Assembly (NCBI GenBank): GCA_949372755.1
Contig: CASIBO010000005.1
Span: 1 to 64,000, forward strand
Length of the DNA: 64,000 bases
Source: UBA9926 sp018645765
GTDB lineage: Bacteria > Pseudomonadota > Gammaproteobacteria > Pseudomonadales > Azotimanducaceae
Direction of reading: 5' to 3'
Made by a program: the position numbers and the translations under genes. How positions within the stretch are numbered: the stretch's first letter is position 1; each line of letters begins with the position of its first letter. Shown one piece after another: positions 46,332 through 55,530 of this stretch. Below the pieces are notes generated by a model. That model worked only from the letters and a program-made list of their open reading frames with translations. It was not told the DNA's origin and did not search any database.

Positions 46332-46870
46332 AATATTCTGTCGCGCCGAGGTCTCCGAACACGGAAACCTTGGCTTGGACTGAGCTTGAAACAGAGTTAG
46401 GTTGGGCAAGTATTGCGACCTCATCTGCGGCTATTTACGCACTCGTGCTCAGTGACAACTCAGACCGCCAGGGCACCGGGTTAATTCAGGCCTTAAACGG
46501 TGCAACGCTCGTAGCCGCGCACGCCGCACGCGCTACGCAAAATCAGCAATGGATCCGGTCAGCGATCGCCCGATTGGTTGACGAAACGCTTGATCCGCTG
46601 CCACTCGCTTTAGGGGGCAGCCCCTTTGACCTTGAAACCTGGCGTCATATCCAGTTGATCCCGCCAGGCGAAACCATGAGTTACCAAAAGCTCGCCCATC
46701 AAATGAATCGAGGCAGTGCCGTGCGAGCGGTGGCATCGGCCTGTGGCCGAAACCGGCACGCGTTACTCATTCCCTGTCATCGCGTGATCCGATCTGATGG
46801 CGGCCTGGGCGGCTATCGATGGCAAATCGACCGCAAAGCACGCATTCTTGCTCGTGAGCGCCAAGGCTAG
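46310..46870 (+). CDS. Methylated-DNA--protein-cysteine methyltransferase (Ogt-like)
   Basis: A 186-residue DNA repair protein that takes alkyl groups from O6-methylguanine onto its own Cys. The C-terminal MGMT domain has GETMSYQKLAHQMNRGSAVRAVASACGRN, the active site PCHRV with C156, and the lysis-loop GGLGGYRWQIDRK. The N-terminal part is Ogt-type. It overlaps cysK by 22 bp; this layout is unusual for an alkyltransferase and may only reflect compact gene order. A terminator follows at 46914-46938. Confidence 0.92.
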   Translation: MVSDAGVEYSVAPRSPNTETLAWTELETELGWASIATSSAAIYALVLSDNSDRQGTGLIQALNGATLVAAHAARATQNQQWIRSAIARLVDETLDPLPLALGGSPFDLETWRHIQLIPPGETMSYQKLAHQMNRGSAVRAVASACGRNRHALLIPCHRVIRSDGGLGGYRWQIDRKARILARERQG

Positions 46871-46913
46871 CTCTGCCGGGGCGCTAACGCTGAAGAAATC
46901 GAGGCTAAAAAAA

Positions 46914-46938
46914 ACCCTGACTGCAGAACAATCAGGGT
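46914..46938. terminator. Intrinsic terminator between ogt-like and etfA genes
   Basis: ACCCTGA (46914-46920) pairs with TCAGGGT (46932-46938) around an 11-base loop. An A-run precedes it and CTTTAA follows, so it can work in both directions for the two convergent genes. Confidence 0.8.
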
Positions 46939-46973
46939 CTTTAAACATCACTCATTTTTCAAAGCAGGACGCG

Positions 46974-47903
46974 TTACAACATACTGTCCAGTTCTGGTAC
47001 CGCTTTGAACAAATCAGCCACTAACCCGTAATCCGCAACTTGAAAAATCGGCGCATCTTCGTCTTTGTTGATCGCGACGATGACCTTGCTATCTTTCATC
47101 CCAGCAAGATGCTGAATGGCCCCACTGATACCAACGGCGATATACAGGTCCGGCGCAACAATTTTACCGGTTTGGCCAACCTGCATGTCATTGGGCACGA
47201 AGCCTGCATCAACCGCTGCCCGGGATGCGCCAATTGCCGCCCCCAGCTTATCGGCCACGCTTTCAAGCATCGCAAAATTTTCACCGTTCTGCATGCCACG
47301 ACCACCCGAAACGATAATGCTGGCGGCGGTCAATTCAGGTCGCTCCAGCGCAACAACATCTTCCCGAACCCAAGATGACACGCCCAATGCAGCCGGCGCC
47401 TCAACGACTTCGATCGTTGCACTGCCCCCTTCGGCCGCGACGGGATCATAGGCCGTTCCCCGAACCGTGAGCACTTTTACGGCATCACTACTTTGGACCG
47501 TTGCAATGGCATTACCTGCATAAATGGGTCGCTTAAAGGTATCTTCGGATTCAACCGAGACAATCTCAGAGATTTGTGACACATCCAATAAGGCAGCAAC
47601 CCGTGGCATATAATTTTTACCTGAGGTCGTGGCCACTGCCAAGATGTGTGAATACCCCGCCGCGACAGACACGATCAGGTTCGCTAACTCTTCCGCCAAG
47701 GCATGCCCATAATTCTCATCATCGGCAATCAGCACTTTTTGCACACCGTCGACCTTTGCCGCGGCATCAGCTGCCCCCTGACAATTCTGGCCCGCGACCA
47801 ATACGTGGATGTCACCCCCAATCGCTTTGGCGGCCGCCACAGCGACCTGCGTTTGAACTTTTACGTTGTTCTGATCGTGTTCTGCAATGACTAAGACGCT
47901 CAT
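46974..47903 (-). CDS. etfA: Electron transfer flavoprotein alpha subunit
   Basis: A 309-residue ETF alpha chain, binding FAD. The N-terminal domain begins MSVLVIAEHDQNNVKVQTQVAVAAAK. The C-terminal FAD domain has SGGRGMQNGENFAMLESVADKLGAAIGASRAAVDAGF and the family ending VIVAINKDEDAPIFQVADYGLVADLFKAVPEL. With EtfB it carries electrons from acyl-CoA and other dehydrogenases to ETF-QO. It overlaps etfB by 4 bp and is co-transcribed with it. Confidence 0.96.
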   Translation of the reverse strand: MSVLVIAEHDQNNVKVQTQVAVAAAKAIGGDIHVLVAGQNCQGAADAAAKVDGVQKVLIADDENYGHALAEELANLIVSVAAGYSHILAVATTSGKNYMPRVAALLDVSQISEIVSVESEDTFKRPIYAGNAIATVQSSDAVKVLTVRGTAYDPVAAEGGSATIEVVEAPAALGVSSWVREDVVALERPELTAASIIVSGGRGMQNGENFAMLESVADKLGAAIGASRAAVDAGFVPNDMQVGQTGKIVAPDLYIAVGISGAIQHLAGMKDSKVIVAINKDEDAPIFQVADYGLVADLFKAVPELDSML

Positions 47904-48652
47904 GAAATCACCTTCGCTTCGTTTCGCAATTTGTCGACTAAAACCTCGACACTATCTACTTTAATACCCGCGGCTCGTTCTGCAGGTGGTTCAACTTTTA
48001 AGGTCTTAACCCGGGGGGACACATCGACGCCTAGGTCTGCTGGCGTAAAAATATCAATCGGCTTTTTCTTTGCCTTCATGATATTTGGCAAGGACGCATA
48101 CCGCGGCTCGTTCAAGCGCAGATCCGTGGTCACAATGGCCGGCAACTTGACCGTGATGGTTTCAAGACCCCCATCAATTTCTCGCGTGACCGTTGCAGAA
48201 TCTTCCCCAAGATCGATCTCTGAGGCAAACGTCGCCTGAGCGAGTCCGGCCAATGCCGCCAACATTTGTCCTGTCTGAGAATTATCCCCATCGATGGCTT
48301 GCTTGCCCGTGATAATCAGTCCTGGCGCTTCTTTATCGATCACAGCCTTGAGTGCTTTCGCGATCCCAAGCGGCTGCAGCGCCTCGTCCGTCTCAACCAA
48401 AATGCCGCGATCCGCGCCTAATGCCAAAGCCGTTCGCAATTGCTCCTGACACTGGCTTACGCCAACAGAGACAACAATTACTTCTTCAGCCTTGCCGGCT
48501 TCTTTTAATCGAACCGCTTCTTCGATCGCGATTTCATCGAACGGATTGACCGACATTTTGACATTATTTAGGTCCACGCCAGATTGATCCGCCAAAACTC
48601 GAATATTGACGTTGTAATCCACGACGCGTTTGGCTGTTACCAGAATTTTCAT
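47900..48652 (-). CDS. etfB: Electron transfer flavoprotein beta subunit
   Basis: A 250-residue ETF beta chain, binding AMP in the known complex. It begins MKILVTAKRVVDYNVNIRVL, with the family blocks MSVNPFDEIAIEEAVRLKEAG and LAGLAQATFASEIDLGED, and ends near the recognition loop region KKKPIDIFTPADLG. I choose ATG 48652; an open frame to 48703 adds no conserved residues. It is the first gene of the etfBA unit and is divergent from the ETF-QO gene. Confidence 0.96.
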   Translation of the reverse strand: MKILVTAKRVVDYNVNIRVLADQSGVDLNNVKMSVNPFDEIAIEEAVRLKEAGKAEEVIVVSVGVSQCQEQLRTALALGADRGILVETDEALQPLGIAKALKAVIDKEAPGLIITGKQAIDGDNSQTGQMLAALAGLAQATFASEIDLGEDSATVTREIDGGLETITVKLPAIVTTDLRLNEPRYASLPNIMKAKKKPIDIFTPADLGVDVSPRVKTLKVEPPAERAAGIKVDSVEVLVDKLRNEAKVIS

Positions 48653-48828
48653 GAACATCCTCTGCTTTGTGAAAAAAGATTGCCGAGCAGTCTGTTTGTC
48701 CACAGCTCGGTGATTTTTGAAGACCGTATTCTGACGGCTTCAACTCTTTTTTACAAGTGTTCAGAGCCTGTAATAAAGGATGACTCGCTGTTCAAGTTAC
48801 TGTTTTTAAAGCGCCTATTGTTTATCAC

Positions 48829-48853
48829 GCTCAATCAGTGGCAGTGATTGAGC
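48829..48853. promoter_or_regulatory. Perfect 9-bp inverted repeat between divergent ETF genes
   Basis: GCTCAATCA (48829-48837) and TGATTGAGC (48845-48853) are perfect inverse copies with a 7-base spacer, lying between etfB and the ETF-QO gene. It is a candidate operator for a common regulator, or an RNA hairpin in one leader. The regulator is not known. Confidence 0.6.
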
Positions 48854-48941
48854 CCCAGAAGTCGAAATCGTGATTTCCCTTCAGATGCGACTTTTCTTAC
48901 AATAGGTGCTCTTTGAAATATGCGAACTAGGAGAAGCCGTC

Positions 48942-50600
48942 ATGGAACGAGAATCGATGGAGTTTGACGTTGTCATAGTTGGTGGCGGCCCGGCCGGTCT
49001 TTCGGCTGCGATTAAGTTTTCACAACTCGCGATCGAAGCGGGACAAGAGCCATCCGTCTGTCTGGTCGAAAAAGGCTCTGAAATTGGCGCACATATTTTA
49101 TCCGGCGCGGTCATTGAACCGACGGCACTCAACGAGCTGTTCCCAGATTGGCAAGCCATGGGCGCGCCCCTAAACAATCCGGTCACCGCTGACGACGTCT
49201 ACTTGTTAACAGACGATCATCAAGGCATGCGACTACCAGCATTCTTCGTACCCAGCGCACTGCATAACCACGGCAACTATGCGGCCAGCCTTGCGAATTT
49301 GTGCCGCTGGCTGGGTGAGCAAGCCGAAGCCTTGGGCGTTAATATTTTTCCTGGCTTTGCCGCCAGCGAAGTGCTGTATCACGAGGACGGTTCGATCAAA
49401 GGCATCGCAACGGGCGATATGGGGGTTGATGCCTCCGGTGAGCAAAAGGCGAGCTTCACGCCCGGTTATGAACTGCATGCCAAGTACACGCTTTTCGCGG
49501 AAGGCTGTCGGGGTCATCTCGGCAAGCAACTGATTGCGAAGTTCGAACTCGCGGCCGATAGCGACACCCAACATTATGGGATTGGCTTTAAAGAAGTCTG
49601 GGATATCGATCCCAGCAAACATCAACCAGGAAAGGTTGTGCACACTGTTGGCTGGCCCCTCGATTTTGGTCCGGGTGGCACCTTGGGTGGTTCCTACCTT
49701 TATCATCTGGAAAACAACCAAGTCGCCATTGGTCTAATTATCGACTTGGGTTATAAAAACCCGCACCTTTCCCCCTTCGATGAGTTTCAGCGTTTCAAAC
49801 ACCACAAGCTAATTCGGCAAACCTTAGAAGGCGGCAAACGTATCGCCTACGGCGCACGAGCGGTTGCCAAAGGCGGCTACCAAGCGCTACCAAAGCTTAC
49901 TATGCCGGGTGGATTACTACTCGGAGATGACGCCGGGTTTTTAAATAACTTGAAGCAAAAAGGCACGCACACCGCAATGAAGTCTGGCATGCTGGCAGCC
50001 GAAGCCGTATTTGAAGCACTCTCAAACGGCTCAGAGGGCCGAGAAGAGCTGACCCGCTTCACGGCGCTCTATCAGGCGTCTTGGCTCCATGATGAACTTT
50101 ATCAAGCTCGGAACATCATGCCCGCACAACACAAGTTCGGAATGTTCATGGGCGCCATGTTTGCCTGGGTCGATCAATATATTTTCCGAGGGAAGCTGCC
50201 CTTTACCTTTAAGGACCCGGAACCAGATCATGCCAAGCTCAAGCTGCAGTCCGATTGCGCAAAGCCCGATTACCCAAAGCCCGACGGGAAGCTCAGCTTT
50301 GATAAATTAAGCAGCGTGTTTTTAACCAGCACCTATCATGAGGAAGATCAGCCCTGTCACCTCACTCTGAAGGATGCCAGCATTCCGATTGCCGTCAATC
50401 TGCCAAAATTTGATGAGCCGGCGCAACGCTATTGCCCTGCTGGGGTTTATGAAATTGTTGAGGAAAGCACAGGACCCCGATTCCAAATCAATGCCCAAAA
50501 CTGCATCCACTGTAAAACCTGTGATATCAAGGATCCTGCACAAAATATCAACTGGGTTGTGCCTGAGGGCACTGGCGGGCCAAATTACGGCAACATGTAA
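48942..50600 (+). CDS. Electron transfer flavoprotein-ubiquinone oxidoreductase
   Basis: A 552-residue ETF-QO with FAD and one [4Fe-4S] cluster. It passes electrons from ETF to ubiquinone at the inner membrane. The FAD Rossmann motif is FDVVIVGGGPAGLSAAI. The ubiquinone/membrane region lies in the middle. The C-terminal ferredoxin-like part has CIHCKTCDIKDPAQNINW with the cluster Cys set, and ends GGPNYGNM. ATG 48942 follows AGGAGAAGCCGTC, a good ribosome site; an upstream ATG at 48906 adds no conserved sequence. It is divergent from etfBA. Confidence 0.95.
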   Translation: MERESMEFDVVIVGGGPAGLSAAIKFSQLAIEAGQEPSVCLVEKGSEIGAHILSGAVIEPTALNELFPDWQAMGAPLNNPVTADDVYLLTDDHQGMRLPAFFVPSALHNHGNYAASLANLCRWLGEQAEALGVNIFPGFAASEVLYHEDGSIKGIATGDMGVDASGEQKASFTPGYELHAKYTLFAEGCRGHLGKQLIAKFELAADSDTQHYGIGFKEVWDIDPSKHQPGKVVHTVGWPLDFGPGGTLGGSYLYHLENNQVAIGLIIDLGYKNPHLSPFDEFQRFKHHKLIRQTLEGGKRIAYGARAVAKGGYQALPKLTMPGGLLLGDDAGFLNNLKQKGTHTAMKSGMLAAEAVFEALSNGSEGREELTRFTALYQASWLHDELYQARNIMPAQHKFGMFMGAMFAWVDQYIFRGKLPFTFKDPEPDHAKLKLQSDCAKPDYPKPDGKLSFDKLSSVFLTSTYHEEDQPCHLTLKDASIPIAVNLPKFDEPAQRYCPAGVYEIVEESTGPRFQINAQNCIHCKTCDIKDPAQNINWVVPEGTGGPNYGNM

Positions 50601-50705
50601 CGGTTTTGGGTCTCGGGTAACATTATTTTTTTGTTCGGGGCCTCGCGCCTGCGGGAGCGCGTCTCTTGCGTGCGCCAAGTCGTGATCGCAGGATTACGCG
50701 GAACG

Positions 50706-51293
50706 TCAAACGTCACTGCCATCCAGTAGAGGATCCATTTCCGGCACGGCATAAAAAAGGCCGCCACTCCAAATGCCAAGTGTGGCGTCATCTGGCCCGC
50801 CTGCTTCAACCAAATGCTCCATGCAATCGTAGTAGCAAGGCCTGTTGAATTTTGCGAGCAAGCCGTCGCGTACCTCGACATAGGGGACCGGCGCCTCCGC
50901 CATAGCCTGGAACGTCAACGGGTGTTGGGCGCCAATTTCAACCTCATCGCCAACATTTGTGATAATCGATAACTGCTGGCCTATCCCTTGGCCCTTTGAT
51001 AGCAACGACACAGCAAGAAACGGAGCATCCTCGACGGTAATCTGACAGGCCTCAGCGGGGGTGACTAAAAAATAGTCATCTTCAATCCGCCTCAGCACAC
51101 TCGCTAGCAATCGCACGAGCCGAGGCCGTTCAATCAACGCGCCTTCATGCACCCAATCGCCATTCGCCTTAATACACAGATCAATTGCATAACGATTTTC
51201 TGGCGCCCAAAGGTGCACCGGCGGCGGACTACCTGCGGGCACGCGACCCAATTCCGCCATGAGTCCGTAGGGTAATTTGGCGTTCTGACTCAA
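50706..51293 (-). CDS. DUF1285 family protein
   Basis: A 195-residue DUF1285 protein. The family pattern is clear from PPPVHLWAPENRYAIDLCIKANGDWVHEGALIERPRLVRLLASVLRR and DYFLVTPAEACQITVEDAPFLAV. No enzymatic function is established for this family; the fold is double-beta-strand-rich. It is convergent with the ETF-QO gene, 105 bp apart. Nothing in the context fixes its role. Confidence 0.82.
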   Translation of the reverse strand: MSQNAKLPYGLMAELGRVPAGSPPPVHLWAPENRYAIDLCIKANGDWVHEGALIERPRLVRLLASVLRRIEDDYFLVTPAEACQITVEDAPFLAVSLLSKGQGIGQQLSIITNVGDEVEIGAQHPLTFQAMAEAPVPYVEVRDGLLAKFNRPCYYDCMEHLVEAGGPDDATLGIWSGGLFYAVPEMDPLLDGSDV

Positions 51294-51577
51294 TTTGTAA
51301 CCTCACTTTTTTGCTTGACCGCCCCACCAAGGCGCCTTCGATATACGTGCCCCAGTCTCCTAATGCTTCCAAGCTATAGGGCACGCCTCAGGGCTCATGT
51401 TAAACCAGCGTGATGAGACCGCGGGATCAATTTCCCTCACAGGGTCTAAAGCTTTGCGAAAAGACAGCGCCGTCTCAGGCCAACTTACCGATCAGACGGT
51501 TCAATGATTCGACCGATTGGCGCCCGCTCTCGCAATCCATGCTTGCAGCCGCTGCGATGTCGACGCATTTTGTCGAT

Positions 51578-51973
51578 TTAAGAGCCCTCGGCTCGCGCGA
51601 CAACCTCGATCAATTGAGCGAGTGCGCCCGTCATTGAGTCCTTCAAAAAAACTTCAAAGTTGGTCGGAAGGATATCTGCCTCCCAAGCGAACTCACAGCC
51701 TCCGTTGGGCAGTGCCGATAGCCGCATTCTGGCTTCATGATGTTCGAGCGGTATCGGTGACTGAATACATTGATAGGTCAATTCATAGGCCTCAGGATCA
51801 CAAAGCACGATTCTTTCCTGAATCTCACCCGCCCCAGGCAGGTCCAGCGTTCGGACATCGCCTTGCAGCACGCACCGCTGGACGCCTGGCACCCAATCGA
51901 CGCGATCAACCTGCCCAATAACGCCCCAAACGACATCAGCCGACACGTCAAAGATATGATTAAAACGCAACAT
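51578..51973 (-). CDS. SRPBCC-superfamily protein
   Basis: A 131-residue START/polyketide-cyclase-like protein starting MLRFNHIFDVSADVVWGVIGQVDRVDWVPGVQRC, the usual ligand-cavity opening. TYQCIQSPIPLEHHEARMRLSALPNGGCEFAWEADILP follows. ATG 51973 has GGAG 8 bases upstream; the frame from GTG 51979 gives two extra residues. Such proteins bind hydrophobic small molecules; the ligand is unknown. It is 14 bp after the CDF transporter on the same strand, so the two could be co-transcribed. Confidence 0.75.
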   Translation of the reverse strand: MLRFNHIFDVSADVVWGVIGQVDRVDWVPGVQRCVLQGDVRTLDLPGAGEIQERIVLCDPEAYELTYQCIQSPIPLEHHEARMRLSALPNGGCEFAWEADILPTNFEVFLKDSMTGALAQLIEVVARAEGS

Positions 51974-51987
51974 ACACACTCCAAATA

Positions 51988-52890
51988 TTAGGGATCAATT
52001 TCGATATAACACCAACCTATTTCAGGCCGATTCGCTTTTAGCTCATCTTCGATTGCATTAATCAAATGCGCCGCTTCATCGACCGTTAAATTGGCATCGA
52101 GCTGGATCTTAGCGGCCAACAACACTTTTGGTCCCATATGCAGCGTGACCATGTTAAACAACCGAGCAACCCCCTGCTTTTCAGCAATGACGGATTCTGC
52201 CAACTGCCGCAGCGCCGGCTCTGCTGATCGGCCCACCAAGAGCCCCTGAAGCCTGACAACCAATCCCACCGCGACGATAATCAACAAAACGCCAATGACC
52301 ATGGACCCAAAGGCGTCATAAAGCGGCTCGCCCGTTACCATGACCAGTGACAACGCAAAGAAAGCAAATATCAACCCCAGCATTGCCGCAAAATCTTCCC
52401 CTAACACCACAACAATCTCGGCATTGCGCGTGGTCTTAAGCCAGGAAGTGAAAGGCTGCTCGCCCGCCATTTTTTTCGCCTCAAGATAGGCGCCATAAAA
52501 ACTCAGGCCTTCCAGAATGATCGCGCCGCCCAAAACCGATAACCCAATCCAAATGCCCGTCACCGGCTCGGGATTGTTGTACTTGTGCCAGCCCTCATAA
52601 ATAGAATAAACACCCCCTAAACTGAACAAGATCAAGGCCACCACAAAACTCCAAAAATAGGTCAGTTTTCCGTACCCTAATGGATGCTCTTCATCAGCCG
52701 GCTTTTCGCTGCCCTTCAAACCCACAAATAACAACACCTGATTACACGTGTCCGCGAAGGAATGGATTGCTTCCGCCATCAAACTGCCTGAACCGGTATG
52801 CAACGCCGCCGCCAATTTACTCACGGCAATTCCAAAGTTTGCTAAAAATGCATACAGAATAGCCTTTGCCGGCGAGCCCGATTGCGACAT
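51988..52890 (-). CDS. Cation diffusion facilitator (CDF) transporter
   Basis: A 300-residue CDF-family metal exporter. It has the N-terminal membrane segment KAILYAFLANFGIAVSKLAAALHTGSGSLMAEAIHSFADTCNQVLL, with the metal-binding His and Asp set. Further transmembrane helices and a C-terminal cytoplasmic domain (about residue 205 onward) follow. Likely export of Zn2+ or other divalent ions by proton exchange. The metal is not determined. ATG 52890 has AGGAGGATGT directly upstream, a very good ribosome site. Confidence 0.9.
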   Translation of the reverse strand: MSQSGSPAKAILYAFLANFGIAVSKLAAALHTGSGSLMAEAIHSFADTCNQVLLFVGLKGSEKPADEEHPLGYGKLTYFWSFVVALILFSLGGVYSIYEGWHKYNNPEPVTGIWIGLSVLGGAIILEGLSFYGAYLEAKKMAGEQPFTSWLKTTRNAEIVVVLGEDFAAMLGLIFAFFALSLVMVTGEPLYDAFGSMVIGVLLIIVAVGLVVRLQGLLVGRSAEPALRQLAESVIAEKQGVARLFNMVTLHMGPKVLLAAKIQLDANLTVDEAAHLINAIEDELKANRPEIGWCYIEIDP

Positions 52891-52980
52891 ACATCCTCCT
52901 GATAACGTTGCCCTCAAATCAGTGTAGCATGCTCAAAAGAACATCAGGCCCATCACAAGGGAGACGCAACGCGGCGCAAC

Positions 52981-53652
52981 ATGCAATCCAAAGAATTGTC
53001 GACAAACCAATACGCACTCACGCTCAACAGCAATGCCACCGCCCTCATGGTACTCGCCCACGGCAGCGCAACCCACTTGGGGTCTACGCACCTTGTCGCG
53101 TTGAGCGAGGCCCTCTCGGATGAAAAAGTTGCAACCCTACGATTCAATTTCAGATACCGAATGGCGAACCATGCATTTCCGGGCAAACTAACCGAATCGG
53201 TCAACAATTTTTATGACGCGTTACAAATCGGTTTGGATGCGGGTCAGGGCTTACCCACATTTCTAGCAGGACACAGTTATGGCGGGCGCGTCTTGACGCA
53301 TCTACTGGTTGATAAACGGCTTCGCCATGCACCACCAGCTCGGCAACGCCAACTCAAAGGTGGTGTTGCTTACTCGCTACCACTTCACCCCAAAGCCAAA
53401 CCGAATCTCGATCGCTGGCAACATTTACCTGCGCTCAGATATCCAATACTGGTGTTTGCTGGCGACAGAGACCCAATGATTAACCCCAGGATTGCTTCAG
53501 ATTTCATAGCTCAGAACCCCAGTTGCACCTTCCAATGGATCCCTGGTGCGGATCATAGTTTGCGACGCACTAAGAAGACAACTGACCCACACCAGTCGGT
53601 TTACCAACTGGTTGCCCTTCAAACCCGAGCTTGGATCGACGCGCTCAGCTGA
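52981..53652 (+). CDS. Alpha/beta hydrolase family protein (dienelactone-hydrolase-like)
   Basis: A 223-residue alpha/beta hydrolase. Family blocks are ALMVLAHGSATHLGSTHLVALSEALS, the nucleophile elbow AGHSYGGR with Ser in GHSYGG (near 93-98), ILVFAGDRDPM with the acid Asp, and a final histidine in PGADHSLRRTKK. The KANL3/Tex30-type subfamily is the closest match. Substrate unknown. It has a divergent neighbour (CDF) 90 bp away and is convergent with glyA, 87 bp after its stop. Confidence 0.85.
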   Translation: MQSKELSTNQYALTLNSNATALMVLAHGSATHLGSTHLVALSEALSDEKVATLRFNFRYRMANHAFPGKLTESVNNFYDALQIGLDAGQGLPTFLAGHSYGGRVLTHLLVDKRLRHAPPARQRQLKGGVAYSLPLHPKAKPNLDRWQHLPALRYPILVFAGDRDPMINPRIASDFIAQNPSCTFQWIPGADHSLRRTKKTTDPHQSVYQLVALQTRAWIDALS

Positions 53653-53739
53653 GTGCGTCGGACGCGTGCGTAGACGCCTCTATTCGCTTTCAAACGCCAG
53701 CGCTGTGCCGCATTTTAAAGCAGCTCCCGCAACGCAGTG

Positions 53740-55032
53740 TCACAAACCCGGAACGGGGAACCGCTGGCAGAAGGTTTCGACTTCTTGCCGAACTGACGCA
53801 ATCACCGCCTCATCCTCCGGCGCCTTTAGACACTGAATCATCCAGTTGGCGAGCTGTTCCATATCCTGCGCCTTCATCCCGCGCGTGGTTGCCGCCGGCG
53901 TGCCCACTCGAATACCGCTCGGGCGTAGCGGCGGATTGGGATCATCCGGAATGATTTGTTTATTGGTCGTGATCTGGACGCGATCAAGCACTTCCTCCGC
54001 AACCCGACCGTCTAAACCAAACGAAGCCATGGTATCCAAGACCATCATGTGATTGTCCGTGCCCCCTGTGATTAAGGACACCCCGCCCGCCATTAACGCA
54101 TTAGCGAGCGTCTTGGCATTGACCAGAACTTGTTGGGCATAATCCTGAAACTCTTGCGTTTGCGCTTTCAGCAACGTGACAGCGATACCGGCAACCGCGT
54201 TCATATGAGGCCCGCCTTGCAGACCCGGAAAGACTGATTTATCGAGGGCTTTTGCAAACGGTTTCCGGCACAGCACCATACCGCCGCGCGGGCCGCGAAG
54301 GGATTTATGCGTCGTTGTCGTCACAATATCAAAGCCAAAATCGAAGGGATTGGCCATGGCCCGGCCCGCAACCAGTCCGCCAAAATGCGAGGCATCGGTC
54401 ATCGTGATCGCCCCAACCTCATCGGCGATGGCCTTAAAGGATGCATAGTCAATATCCCGTGGATACGAAGTGTAACCACAAAGCATCATCTTAGGCTTGG
54501 TGCGTAGGGCATCCGCTCGCACTTGGTCAAAGTCGATCGAGCCATCGACAGGATCCGTGACATATCGAACAAAGTTAAACAGACTGCCCATGTGAGAGAC
54601 TGGCGCGCCATGCGTCAAGTGCCCACCATGGGACAAATCCATGGCCATAATGGTGTCGCCTGGCGTTAGTAACCCGAGATACACCGCTTGATTCATCGCT
54701 GATCCAGAGAGCGGCTGGACATTGGCATGATCACAACCAAAAACGGTCTTCGCGCGATCTCTCGCTAAATTTTCAATTTGATCAGTATAGGTCTGCCCGC
54801 CGTAGTAGCGTCGACCAGGGTAGCCTTCAGAATATTTATTGGTAAAAACGCTGCCCAGCACACTCAGAACCTCTGGAAAGGTGTAATTCTCGGACGGAAT
54901 CAGTTCGATACCATTGCGCTCTCTTTCTTCCTCACCCAACATCGCCGCATAAACAGCAGGGTCATTGGTTTCAAGTTCTTTTAAATTGCTCAGCAACGCC
55001 GCGGCTTGCTGATCGATATTATTCAAAGTCAT
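53740..55032 (-). CDS. glyA: Serine hydroxymethyltransferase
   Basis: A 430-residue PLP enzyme, converting serine + tetrahydrofolate to glycine + methylene-tetrahydrofolate. The PLP lysine is K243 in TTTTHKSLRGPRGG. SENYTFPEVLSVLGS, NKYSEGYPGRRYYGG and HFGGLVAGR are further conserved blocks. Length is normal. The start at ATG 55032 follows AGGACACAGCCC. A leader of about 230 bp precedes it, with hairpins but no riboswitch that I recognise. Confidence 0.95.
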   Translation of the reverse strand: MTLNNIDQQAAALLSNLKELETNDPAVYAAMLGEEERERNGIELIPSENYTFPEVLSVLGSVFTNKYSEGYPGRRYYGGQTYTDQIENLARDRAKTVFGCDHANVQPLSGSAMNQAVYLGLLTPGDTIMAMDLSHGGHLTHGAPVSHMGSLFNFVRYVTDPVDGSIDFDQVRADALRTKPKMMLCGYTSYPRDIDYASFKAIADEVGAITMTDASHFGGLVAGRAMANPFDFGFDIVTTTTHKSLRGPRGGMVLCRKPFAKALDKSVFPGLQGGPHMNAVAGIAVTLLKAQTQEFQDYAQQVLVNAKTLANALMAGGVSLITGGTDNHMMVLDTMASFGLDGRVAEEVLDRVQITTNKQIIPDDPNPPLRPSGIRVGTPAATTRGMKAQDMEQLANWMIQCLKAPEDEAVIASVRQEVETFCQRFPVPGL

Positions 55033-55530
55033 GGGCTGTGTCCTATCAAGGTTGGGTTGAGCGCCCAGGCGAACGGCTTTATTCCACGAACTCGGCTACC
55101 GGAGGAAGACAACATCGGCACCCAATGCTCACTTTGTCCCATCCGTTTTTTTCAATTGCCGCATCGCAACCGGATTGCAAGCGTCTTGTCGAGTACGTGG
55201 CGTACACTTCCCAGTGGTAATCCACCTTCCATCGCCAGTCATGTACGGCGCGAATTATAGCCCGTTGAAATCCAAAATTGAACGCTGGAACGCAGCGATA
55301 CGTTTGGATATCAATATTTTGGGCATAGGCTTTTATCTAACCACCGAAAACGAGCCGCACCTGTGTTAGCTTTAAACCCGTTGTACGGTCGCGAGCGTCT
55401 TATTAGATTAAAACGCTGGCCCGTCATTGGATGGCGCGCCGCACATTGCGCGCCCAACGCAGAAGACGCGTCTCTCGCGTGTACGCGCCTTGCTTGAACA
55501 TGCAACTATTAATTTTAACAGGAGCCCGCT
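55033..55530. other. glyA leader and divergent gap
   Basis: This 498-base stretch separates glyA (minus) from the dipeptidase (plus). On the glyA strand, CATTGG/CCGATG flank GTG near 55110-55125 and form a short hairpin. The RBS-like AGGACA sits before ATG 55032. I could not match a known riboswitch, T-box, or RNA gene by eye. On the plus strand the dipeptidase has the ribosome site AGGAGCC at 55519-55526. Confidence 0.4.

Noticed and set aside
53740..55032. Antisense ORFs inside glyA and other large genes
   Set aside because: They follow the codon pattern of the real gene on the other strand and have no independent family match.
55033..55260. SRP RNA, 6S RNA or a named riboswitch upstream of glyA
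   Set aside because: I compared the hairpins with remembered consensus motifs and none matched; calling one would be invention.
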